DNA of 31,544 bases. It comes from Scenedesmus sp. ARA3 (Eukaryota > Chlorophyta > Chlorophyceae > Sphaeropleales > Scenedesmaceae). A program made the translations under genes and the position numbers. Positions 10,168 through 18,489 of the stretch are shown piece after piece. The notes under the pieces are model-generated. The model worked only from the letters and a program-made list of their open reading frames with translations. It was not told the origin of the DNA and made no database searches. The stretch lies in the NCBI GenBank assembly GCA_004335835.1, contig RWJK01001851.1:1-31544 (forward strand), in the 5' to 3' direction. Position 1 is the first letter of the stretch. The number at the start of each line of letters is the position of its first letter.

Positions 10168-10368
10168 TCACTTGCACCCTAGTCACAGCAACACACACTG
10201 CTTTCACTCACGTGTATGAGAAGCAGATGTTCACAATTGAACGTGTAGGCCCCTGTTCCTTAGAACCCTGCATCAGCCGTGCTGCTGCTGCCTGGATGGC
10301 TGGCGGTGCACGTGACAGGTCACCTACTACACGCAGCTCTGCCCCCCAGCGCTTGGCATCCTCATCCT

Positions 10369-10419
<51 letters not shown>

Positions 10420-12536
10420 GCAGAATGATGTCAGAAGCACACACGCCGGCTGTTGCCTTACCTGCTGCTGCTGCTATTGCAGTCACCTGTACTTCTGATA
10501 CTCCACCTTTTGAGGTGGCGAGAACACACCTAGATGCATCTGGAACGCACTGCACACAATGCAAACTTTAACATCACTGCCAGCCGCTCACACGTGCCAG
10601 TTCATCAAACTATGCGGCCGCCAGCTCCATCAATCAGCCTCCTCTGCTGCTGACGGCCCACCTGTGCTCAAGCCTTTGAATGCTGACACTCTTTGATTGG
10701 AAAACCATCAAACAGACTGACATTATTGCTTACATGTGCCAGCTCATCAAACATTGCAGCCGCCAGCTCCATCAGTGCGTCCCTCTGCTGCTGCCCATCA
10801 GCCCGCAAGCCCTTACAATCTGACACTTCAATCACATGCAGCCAACCCAGCCACTCACGTGTGCCAGCTCATCAAACGTAGCAGCCGCCAGCTCCATCAG
10901 TGCGTCCACCTCATCTGCTGATGGCCCACATGCGCTAAACATCGCACACGACAGGAGACGGGATACACACACGGAAATGCACCAGTCCTCCACATTGAAC
11001 ACAAGTACAAAAGTACAACATACTGATATCTATTGCTCACTTGTGCCAGCTGATCAAACTTTGCAGCGCCAGGTCCATGAGAGCATCCACCTCATCTGCC
11101 GGCCGCCTGAAGTTGTCTATGCTGAAGGCGCCAACCCAGACACAAAACAGACGAGAGTTCAACTGAACACACATCACATGCAGGCTGGCAGCACACTACA
11201 GAAACACGCAACAGGCACGAGAACCACCCCATTGCTTACATGTGCCAGCTCATCAAACTTTGCAGCCGCCAGCTCCATGAGAGCGTCCACCTCATCTGTT
11301 GGCCGCTTGAAGTTGTCTATGCTGAACGCGTACATCCCAATGCACATCACAATAAAAAGACAACAAGCACAAACTACAAACACACTGAAAACAAGCAGCC
11401 AGCAAAACAGAAACATACTGAAACCACCCCATTGCTCACATGTGCTAGCTCATCAAACTTTGCAGCCGCCAGCTCCATGAGAGCGTCCACCTCATCTGCT
11501 GGCCGCCTGAAGTTGTCTATGCTGAACGCGTACACGCTCACGCAGCTGATGCCCAGCTCCAAGCACCACTGCACGATCTGCTTCATCTGCGGTCAAACAA
11601 TAGCAGAGGTGGTCAAACAAGGCGCCAATGCGTGAGTGGGGAGGGATGCTGAGGTAGGGACGCTGAACGCTTACACGCTCATGCAGGTAATGCCCAGCTC
11701 CAGGCACCACTGCACGATCTGCTTCATCTGCGGGGTCACGAGTTGGTCAAACAACAGTACGTTTGGTCAAACAAGGCACCAGTGTGTGTGTGTGAGGAGG
11801 GGTAATTGCTCTTGCTAGTACGCCCAGCTGCAAGCACCACTGCACGTCCTGCTTCGACAGCAGGGACCGGTCAAACATACACGAGCTGACCAAATAGCTG
11901 GGGCTGGTTCGGTCAAACATTGGTCAAACCAGAAATGTGTCAGTCAAACCATAGCATCAGTGTAGGGGTGGTTGATGCTGCTGTGCTGCTGGAAGGTCCA
12001 GGCAGTGCCGCAATGTCACATGCACTTCAGAGACTGCTGAAAATACTTATATACATCATGTAATCATCATGTATGATAGCTTCTGGTTTAACTGGTGTAG
12101 GCATGGAGTGTGTTGCAAACGGCCATCAGGCGGTTGGCAGTGGCAGCTGCCGAAACACTTCCGAGACCTGACAAGCGATATGCTCACACACATTGCTGAA
12201 CATCAGCATGTTCTGATTGTGGAGACACATATTCAAACTCCTGGTACAATCTATGGCTAACAACAGGTGGGTGTACAGCATGTGGTGCGCTAGCAGCTGC
12301 TGTAGGACCATGTTGGCAGCTGTAGCAGCTGCAGGCTGCTGGTGCTGCCTAAAGTGGTTGTGTGAGCACATTCGTAAACCATGTACCTTATTATAGCCTT
12401 GAGTATGTCCATCTATGCGTTTTTGGCCTAGCTGGTCAGCAAACCGTCTGTTGCCATCCATGATGAAGGCTACATGCTGTGGCAGCTGCTGTCCGGCTAG
12501 AAGGAGCGCCACCAGGCGCCTGACACAGCGAAGCAT
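8071..12536 (-). CDS. cis-Prenyltransferase, dehydrodolichyl diphosphate synthase type
   Basis: Condenses isopentenyl diphosphate onto farnesyl diphosphate to make long Z-polyprenyl diphosphate for dolichol, typically at the ER. Exons: 12536-12387, 11586-11440, 10366-10212, 9236-9137, 8772-8071 (1254 nt, 417 aa), phases 0/0/2/0. Motifs in order: [11 protein letters not shown] with catalytic Asp27; GH at 43-44; YAFSIDNF with Asn75; [37 protein letters not shown] (RTSGE at 199-203); LWPEF. These match eukaryotic DHDDS/RER2 closely, so the identity is secure. The last 160 residues are Q/S/A-rich and not conserved. The start is the only in-frame Met ahead of the MDGNRR block; the upstream frame has none. 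Each of exons 2-5 has shadow copies in a neighbouring intron, and the C-terminus is repeated after the stop. Confidence 0.92.
8806..8912 (-). repeat. Exon-shadow: acceptor plus head copy of prenyltransferase exon 5
   Basis: About 100 bases upstream (minus sense) of the real exon 5 repeat its head: [20 protein letters not shown] is coded intact, followed by LSDFLLWQS. The acceptor of this copy sits inside a 28-bp perfect palindrome (8896-8923). The copy lacks the following LWPEF part. Confidence 0.92.
9355..9822 (-). repeat. Exon-shadow ladder: four head copies of prenyltransferase exon 4
   Basis: Copies at about 9360-9418, 9500-9580, 9655-9715 and 9775-9822 repeat the head of the exon at 9236-9137 ([20 protein letters not shown]), each after an acceptor-like GCAG or GTAG. 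Only the copy at 9236 continues into [11 protein letters not shown] with a donor. The farthest copy (reading [11 protein letters not shown]) is the most diverged. CAG runs (CTG in gene sense) lie between copies. Confidence 0.92.
9935..10135 (-). repeat. Exon-shadows: two tail-plus-donor copies of prenyltransferase exon 3
   Basis: Copies at about 10060-10135 and 9935-10010 repeat the end of the exon at 10366-10212: [14 protein letters not shown], then NICFSYT. The nearer copy keeps the donor (ACGTGAGTG in gene sense); the farther one reads CACGAGAG and has lost it. The intron that follows is partly copied too. Confidence 0.9.
10586..11335 (-). repeat. Exon-shadow ladder: five tail-plus-donor copies of prenyltransferase exon 2
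   Basis: Copies of the exon 11586-11440 tail ([27 protein letters not shown]) lie at about 11237-11330, 11040-11135, 10857-10936, 10736-10800 and 10590-10690. The first is almost identical and keeps GTAAGC. The second keeps [14 protein letters not shown]. The third and fourth keep only the last 20-25 codons. The fifth is barely recognisable. Decay rises with distance. Confidence 0.92.
11591..11952. repeat. GGTCAAAC cluster
   Basis: Seven GGTCAAAC words plus one AGTCAAAC lie within about 360 bases of prenyltransferase intron 1. One directly precedes the real exon 2 acceptor (GTTTGACCGCAG in gene sense), so the others probably arose as duplicated intron ends. Similarity to plant W-box cores is noted but not claimed as function. 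Confidence 0.8.
11660..11870 (-). repeat. Exon-shadows: two head copies of prenyltransferase exon 2
   Basis: Copies at about 11665-11735 and 11820-11860 repeat the acceptor-side start of exon 2 ([13 protein letters not shown]), upstream of the real exon in gene sense. The nearer is almost exact and includes GCAG/ATGAAGCAG-like sequence. The farther reads only as far as [10 protein letters not shown]. Confidence 0.85.
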
Positions 12537-12904
12537 AAGCCAGATGCAGATATAGGCCTGGCAGGTGGCGAAACAGAGCGCGCGAGTGACAACTTGTAGA
12601 GCAGCAGGGGTCACTTCATGTTGAGGGCTTGCTAGAGGCCGTTCAAAGCAACCGATCAGTATTCAACGATGGAATTTGCGTTGCATAGAATTGCTGCAAG
12701 CGTCTTATGCTTCAAATGGTTTCCCTCAAGCCCTGACTGACAAGCAAATTCTGGTATGCACCCTCAATGGACATCACATGTTGCTGAAATGGCCTGGTTT
12801 GCGGTGATTTGCATAACTACGTTCTAAGAGGCAGAAGACCAGCCTCACGTTTGCAAAGTTTCGGAGGTGCCGAACAACTGCTGATATCCACGCACGCAGC
12901 AACC
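12537..12904. promoter_or_regulatory. Divergent upstream region shared by cis-prenyltransferase and DNL-protein genes
   Basis: The two start codons point away from each other with 368 bases between them, so this interval must hold both 5' UTRs and promoters, unless an unseen upstream exon exists. It has no CTG/CAG run and no exon shadow, unlike all surrounding sequence. I see no clear TATA box. Confidence 0.6.
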
Positions 12905-15081
12905 ATGCAGGCGCTGCACGCACGCAGCAGCGTGCCACACCTCAACCATTCGAACGTTTCAGCAACTAGAGCTCTGCGGCCAGCTGTACTCAGCAGGCCC
13001 AACAACAGCAGGAGCAGGACCTGCTTGCATGCCCTTCCTTCAGACGATGCCTCCGCCTATAAGCGCCTCATGATGCTTCCGGGCGGAGCTTGGTTCATGA
13101 GCGATGCAGTAGCAGGCCCTGTTTACGGCGACAGCTTCATCATGAGCCCTGCCAGCTCACAGGCAGGAGCTTTCAAACAGCAGCAGCAGAAGCAGCACCT
13201 GCAGCGCCATTCTTATCATCAGCAGCAGGCCCTAGTCCTGCAGCGTGCTCCGCCACGTGGCGTGGCAATTCGCAAGCCGCAGCCTCCCACAGAAATCATT
13301 CCTCTGCCTTCAGATGAAGTGGAGGTGTCCATTGTGGTGCTGCCAGTGGAGGGAAAGAGCCTGGGCATCGTGCCATTCAAGCAGATGCTGCAGCAGGATT
13401 CAAACGGCAGCGACAGCTGGGGCTTGCAGGAGCAGAATGTTGACTTTCCTGCAAGCAACGAGGGCAGCAACTGCTTGGCCATCGTGCCGCGTGATGGCAG
13501 CACCATGCTTGGTGTGGTGTTGGGCTCTGCCCTGCGCAGGAGGGACGATGACCTGCAGCTGCCTGTGGTAAGCTGATGCTGTGGTGCAGCACACTCGTTT
13601 GCAGATGCGTTTTTAAAACTGGTGGTTCTGTGTTGGATGTGTCCTGCGTGCCGCGTGATGGCAGCACCATGATTGGCGTAGTGCTGGGCTCAGCGCTGCG
13701 CAGGAGGGACGACGACCTGCAGCTGCCTGTGGTGAGTTCAGCTCGCTGATAGTAAGAAAGCTTTGGTTAGGCATCTAGAAGGTGTGGTCGTCAGGTTCAA
13801 GATATTTCAAGCGCATTAGCACCATGCTTGGTGTGGTGCTGGGCTCAGCGCTGCGCAGGAGGGATGATGACCTGCAGCTGCCTGTGGTGAGTTGTTTTGC
13901 TACGATGAGATGGAAATGGAGCATATTCATATGTGTTTGCAATGTTTGCGTGTTACTGAGCCGCTCGCTGCAGCAGGAACGGAACCACAATGGTCATGAC
14001 GCAGTGCTGCAGATGTCTCCCAGTTGCTGCTGCTGCTGCTGGTGCTGCTGCTGCGCACGTGCCTGCGGGATGACGAGGCAATGTATGAGGCGGTCAATCA
14101 ACATTTGACGTGCTGCTGCTGCTTCTCGTGCCGCTGCGGCGGTGCATGTGCCTGCAGGATGACGAGGCAGTGTATGACATGTCGTAACACGGGTCTGAGT
14201 CTTGCTGCTGCTGCTGCTGCTGGTGCTGCTGCTGCTGCTGTCGCTGTGTGTGTGCCTGCAGGATGACGAGGCAGTGTATGAGACGTTCAACACGAAGCAC
14301 AAGCGCAGGACCATGAAGGTGAGTGATGCAGTATTTGAAGTTTACCAAATGTGGCAGCTGTTGCAACGTGATTGTACCACGTTGTGCAACACAAGCAGCA
14401 TGGTGGTTGAATGTTGTACTGCAACACATCATTTTACGCAGCAGCGCCACCTACTGCTCTGCTGCTGCTCTGCTGCGCAGATCAAGTTCACCTGCAAGCG
14501 CTGCGGGGCCACCACCATCAAGCCTGTCAACCCGCACGCATGGACCTCAGGCACCGTGTTTGCAAAGTGAGTGCGTTCGGCATTCGGGTTTGCGGTTCTA
14601 GCGCGTCCTAGTGCCACCACCATCTAGCTGGTCAGCCTGCGCGCATGGACCTCAGGCACGCAGAGACCTCAGGCACCGTGTTTGCAAAGTGAGTATGAGG
14701 GCCACTGGGGTTGAAGATGCAGGGTTTTGCCGAGTTAGGACGCATGGACCTCAGGCACCGTGTTTGCGAAGTGAGTCTGCTGGCCATCTAGAGATCAGGG
14801 TTGCGGAGTTGTGAAGCTTGGGGTTACACGCCTGAAGTTGGGAAATTGTTGCTGCTGCTTCTGCTCCTGCTGCTGCCGTTGCTGTTGCTGCTGCTGCTGC
14901 TGCTGCTGGCGCAGATGCGGCTGCTGCAACATCACGCACAAGCTCATTNNNNNNNNNNNNNNNNNNNNNNNNNNNNNNNNNNNNNNNNNNNNNNNNNNCG
15001 CCGCCGCCGCAGGTGCGGCTGCTGCAACATCACGCACAAGCTGATCGACAACCTCAAGCTCGCCTACTCAACAATATCATG

Positions 15082-15123
<42 letters not shown>

Positions 15124-15241
15124 ACTGCCGCTGCAGGTGCGGCTGCTGCAACATCACACACAAGCTCTTTGACAACCTGAAGCTCTTCCACTAACACATC
15201 TTTGCCTGCTGCTGCTGCTGCCGCTGCTGCTGCTGCTGCCG

Positions 15242-15289
<48 letters not shown>

Positions 15290-15621
15290 CAGATGCGGCT
15301 GCTGCAACATCACGCACAAGCTCATTGACAACCTGAAGCTCTTCCACCAACACATCTTTGCCTGCTGCTGCTGCTGCCGCTGCTGCTGCTGCTGCTGCCG
15401 CTGCTGCTGCTGCTGCCGCTGCTGCTGCTGCCGTTGCTGCTGCTGCTGCTGCTACTGCCGCCGCAGGTGCGGCTGCTGCAACATCACGCACAAGCTCATC
15501 GACAACCTGAAGCTCTTCCACGAGCTCTCTGGCCCAGTCTTCAACACCCCCATCCAGCCACACACCACCAGCAGCAGCAACACTGACGCAGCATCAGACG
15601 CTGCCGCTGAGGATGCTGAGT

Positions 15622-15655
<34 letters not shown>

Positions 15656-15771
15656 GTTCGGGCTTCAGTATGGAGAAGATGGGCTGCCGCTGCTGCCGGA
15701 GCGGCTGCGGCTGCGGCTGCCGCCGTGGCAGGTGCCCGACAACTTCCCTGATGACACCAGCAACTTAAACT

Positions 15772-15773
<2 letters not shown>
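12905..15773 (+). CDS. DNL-type zinc-finger protein (Zim17/HEP-like), probably plastid-targeted
   Basis: Proteins of this family bind organellar Hsp70 and keep it soluble. Exons 12905-13567, 14262-14318, 14481-14566 and 15467-15773 give 1113 nt, 370 aa. The zinc site is C245-x2-C248 (FTCKRCGATTIK) and C270-x2-C273 (CGCCNITHKLIDNLKLFHEL). The DNL signature is in IDNL, and the preceding NTKHKRRTMK matches plant plastid members. The Met at 12905 (ACCATGC) is preferred over the in-frame one at 12809 because it gives a Ser/Arg/Ala-rich, acid-poor start typical of a transit peptide. Between the transit region and the zinc finger lie about 150 unrecognised residues. Each exon has shadow copies: exon 1 tail, exon 2 head, exon 3 tail, exon 4 head and tail. 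The last is at 15774-16030, after the stop. Confidence 0.9.
13645..13893 (+). repeat. Exon-shadows: two tail-plus-donor copies of DNL-gene exon 1
   Basis: Copies at about 13645-13738 and 13819-13893 repeat the exon 1 end: STM(L/I)GVVLGSALRRRDDD, LQLPV and the donor GTGAGT. The first copy also keeps VPRDG. All three copies code the same residues except one Leu/Ile change, so any of the three donors could in principle be used. Confidence 0.93.
14055..14185 (+). repeat. Exon-shadows: two head copies of DNL-gene exon 2
   Basis: Copies at about 14060-14100 and 14148-14185 repeat TGCCTGCAGGATGACGAGGC and the following bases of the exon at 14262. The first has a mutated acceptor (TGCGGG); the second keeps CAG. 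Both break off before NTKHKRR. CTG runs separate the copies. Confidence 0.9.
14608..14778 (+). repeat. Exon-shadows: two tail-plus-donor copies of DNL-gene exon 3
   Basis: Copies at about 14608-14697 and 14738-14778 repeat GCATGGACCTCAGGCACCGT and the following donor AAAGTGAGT / GAAGTGAGT of the exon ending at 14566. The nearer copy reaches back to GCCACCACCATC but contains an in-frame stop. It also has a small internal duplication of ACCTCAGGCAC. Confidence 0.9.
14912..15365 (+). repeat. Exon-shadow ladder: four acceptor-plus-head copies of DNL-gene last exon
   Basis: Copies start at about 14922 (cut by the gap), 15014, 15138 and 15295, each after CAG and a long CTG run, and encode CGCCNITHKL. 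The two nearest share an extra tail (CATCTTTGCCTGCTG) and read NLKLFH before diverging. The one at 15014 diverges after NLKL. The functional copy at 15467 continues to FHELSG and the stop. Confidence 0.93.
14949..14998. other. Assembly gap of 50 N
   Basis: Exactly 50 ambiguous bases inside the last-exon shadow ladder of the DNL gene. The round number suggests a placeholder, so the true number of copies here is unknown. Confidence 0.98.
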
Positions 15774-15804
<31 letters not shown>

Positions 15805-16030
15805 GGTTTGATGAAGGTGCAGCAGTGCTGTGGCAGGTGCCGGACAGCTTCCCAAGTGACACTAGCAACCCAAACTGAGCGGCAGCAGTGGCAGCAGCAG
15901 CAGCAGCAGCAGCAGCGAGGCTTGGTGGATGTGTGGCGCCCTGGCAGGTGCCTGATAAATTCTCAAATGGCACCAGCAACCTCAATTGAGCGGCAGCAGC
16001 AGCAGCAGCAGCAGTAAGGTGCGATGGACT
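15774..16030 (+). repeat. Post-stop copies of the DNL-gene C-terminus with stop codons
   Basis: Two clear copies at about 15829-15900 and 15943-16015 repeat TGGCAGGTGCC, the PD.F..DTSN.N codons and the TGA, each followed by a CAG run. A fragment follows at about 16045-16060 (TAGGTGCCATACAACTTC). The real end is VPDNFPDDTSNLN at 15773; the copies read VPDSFPSDTSNPN and VPDKFSNGTSNLN, each followed by a stop. Confidence 0.92.
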
Positions 16031-16142
16031 CACAGTAGCGCCGTGCTAGGTGCCATACAACTTCAAGTTCAAGTTCTTCTTCAACTTCAACTTCAAGTTC
16101 AAGGGAAGTTCCCTGCAACTACAACTGAGAGCGGCAGCAGCA

Positions 16143-16180
<38 letters not shown>

Positions 16181-17761
16181 TATGTTTGGCAGATGTGCAG
16201 CCCTGGCCCGCTGTGCTGCGTACCAGTCGTTATATTTCAGCTGTATTGAGGCATGTTGTGCACGAGGTTGCCTAGGGGTGTGGTTTGTTTGGCAGTTTGC
16301 GCGTGATGTGGGTTTTGGTGTCAGGGTCTGGCAGTGAGCTGATGTTGTCACATGTGTACTATACATCCTCATGTTCACGTTGTTATGCTGGGGTTGAGAT
16401 GTCACTGTGGACACACAAGCATGTGTTGTTGACAGGTCGCTCAGGTTCAGGGGTGGGGCACAGCGTTGTACTTGGTGCCACCTGGCATGATTACGGTGCA
16501 TGGCTGATGTTTTGCTGTGGTTTCTTGGCTGTTATATTGCCCTGGCGTGCATGTATCGTGTCCAGCTTTATTACGTCATCTTATCTTGCTGCTATGTTGT
16601 AGTTGGCTGTGCCGTATCAGCTGTTGAGTTTTCCCACGTGGCGAGGGTGTTCGTTTTCATGTACCACCGCTCAAAGATGTATTCATCATGATGTACTAAC
16701 ATTGTATCACCAGGAGCGAGGTCAGTTGCTCGAGACGTGCCTGATTTGCTTGTGGCACGGCTTGCTGCTTGCTGCTGCAGGTGCACATGTGGTACAGTCA
16801 AAGTCAGACTACACAATGTACACCAGAGAGTGCTGGTAGCTGCTTCTGCTAGCAGAGTCTGTGTTGCGCTATGTAGGGGGCTTACATGTGTCTGCTTGTG
16901 CGCTGCAGGCCTAATGCCGCATCAGTGGCCGCCACTGTGAGCGGCTGCACAAGGGCCTTGCAATTGTTTTTTTCACAGCTGTTTCTGCAGACACAATGTG
17001 CATGCCGTTGACATTGCTGGTCAACTGCATTGCATGCGTTGTTGAGCCGGCAGCAGCAGCGATGGCAGGCAGCATGGGTGGCATCAACCTTTACGACGTT
17101 CAGGAGTCGATGGTTGCTCAATGAGCATGTCGTTGGCCGAAACCGGGCGTTGTGCTCGTCCTGTAAACCACACTTGATTATTCTGGTGCTGCTGATTGCA
17201 GCACTTTTATCCAGCCTGCCAGGCTGGATGACTTTATGGCAGGAATAAAGGGATGTGCTCATTTTGGTGAGTTCGGTTTGAACTGCAACATCAAGTCACC
17301 ATGTGTCAGGAACAGCAGCTGCAGCGCACAAAGCATGCAGACTCTGCACTCTGCACTCTGAGAGGTGCGAAGCAATTCGTCTGCAGGGTCTTGCTGCTCC
17401 CTGCAAGTGTCACCATGACGACGACCCAGATTTGGGTTACCTGAGCTCCAACAAACATTTTGTGGCAGTATCACACTCGACTGATGGCGTTTGAGCCAGG
17501 TGAGAGGTCGTATGAGGTTGTCCAGGTTACATTGCCACTTCTGCTCCTAGCCTTGATCGAGCTCCATGGCTTCGACTTCCAGTGGTACATATTATGGAAT
17601 GAAAACATATACCATCTGCTGAGCGACTCAGGAAGCCAGCTCTTGCACCGAGCCCAAAGCGACAGTGCCACGGCCGAGAGGTGCTTGTACAGCTGTACAA
17701 CAACCCAAAACTATAATCCAAACTCAATTCAACGAGTCAAAGAGGAAGCACGCGCGCTGGC
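16031..17761. other. Intergenic region between DNL-protein and secreted-protein genes
   Basis: No supported gene. Open frames here are short with no family features. A CAG run sits at 16135-16180. A hairpin with 10-bp arms (ATCCAGCCTG / CAGGCTGGAT, one-base loop) is at 17209-17229. The first TGTAA after the DNL stop is at 17162-17166, far for a poly(A) signal. The last few hundred bases should contain the promoter of the gene starting at 17762. Confidence 0.55.
16058..16112 (+). repeat. AACTTCAAGTTC minisatellite
   Basis: A short tract built of AACTTC, AAGTTC and TTCTTC hexamers, partly self-complementary (AACTT/AAGTT). It lies in the outermost post-stop copy of the DNL gene and is probably the 3' UTR. 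Confidence 0.8.
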
Positions 17762-18449
17762 ATGGCACATGCAGCTGCGAGTCGTGCAGTGCTTCTGCTG
17801 TTGTTTGCAGCGATCATATCAACTCCAGGGCCAACCATGGCTCGAGAATTGTCTCAAGTTGTTCAGGCAACGTTCAAGGCTGTCATATCTCCACTGAGCG
17901 ACCAATGTACAGCTATAGCAGGGCAGACCACAACAGAGTGCAGGCCAAGCTGCCAAGTCTGCAAGGAGTCCCCTGCAAGCCCGGACAGTTCAGATTGGGT
18001 GCCTCCAAGGAGGCGCGCCTGCGTGTGCTGCGCACCTGGCCGCTTTCCTCACGAAACAAACGCTGCGGCTTGCAGGCTGGTGAGTTATCTGCAATGTTGC
18101 AGGGCATCTGCATGGCATATGCCATATGCGCATGCATGCGCGCAACTACCTGCGCGGTGCACGTTACAATCATTGAATGGGCCATAGGATGATGTTTCAC
18201 CTTTGAGCTGTTGTTGTACTATCCATTTACAAATAAATTGCTTGAAGCAAGTATGCATGTGCGTCCCAGTGTGCAGAGATGTCAAATGCTTGAAGCAAGC
18301 ATGCAAGTGCGCACTTGCATGCTTGCTTCAAGCATTTGACATCTCTGGACGCACATGCACATACTTGCGCATGCGCACTTAAACACAGACCTGCCATACG
18401 CTGCTCGGCAGCAAAATCACCACCAGCAGCGGCGGCAGCATCAGCAGCA

Positions 18450-18489
<40 letters not shown>

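Noticed and set aside
10586..11530. CRISPR-like array (regular repeats with unique spacers)
   Set aside because: The repeats are decayed copies of a prenyltransferase exon with varying length and spacing in a eukaryotic intron.
11591..11952. Regulatory W-box array
   Set aside because: The words are better explained as duplicated intron ends; no promoter lies here.
16285..16602. 105-aa hydrophobic open frame after the DNL gene
   Set aside because: No motifs and no neighbouring exons that join in phase; ordinary for GT-rich intergenic sequence.
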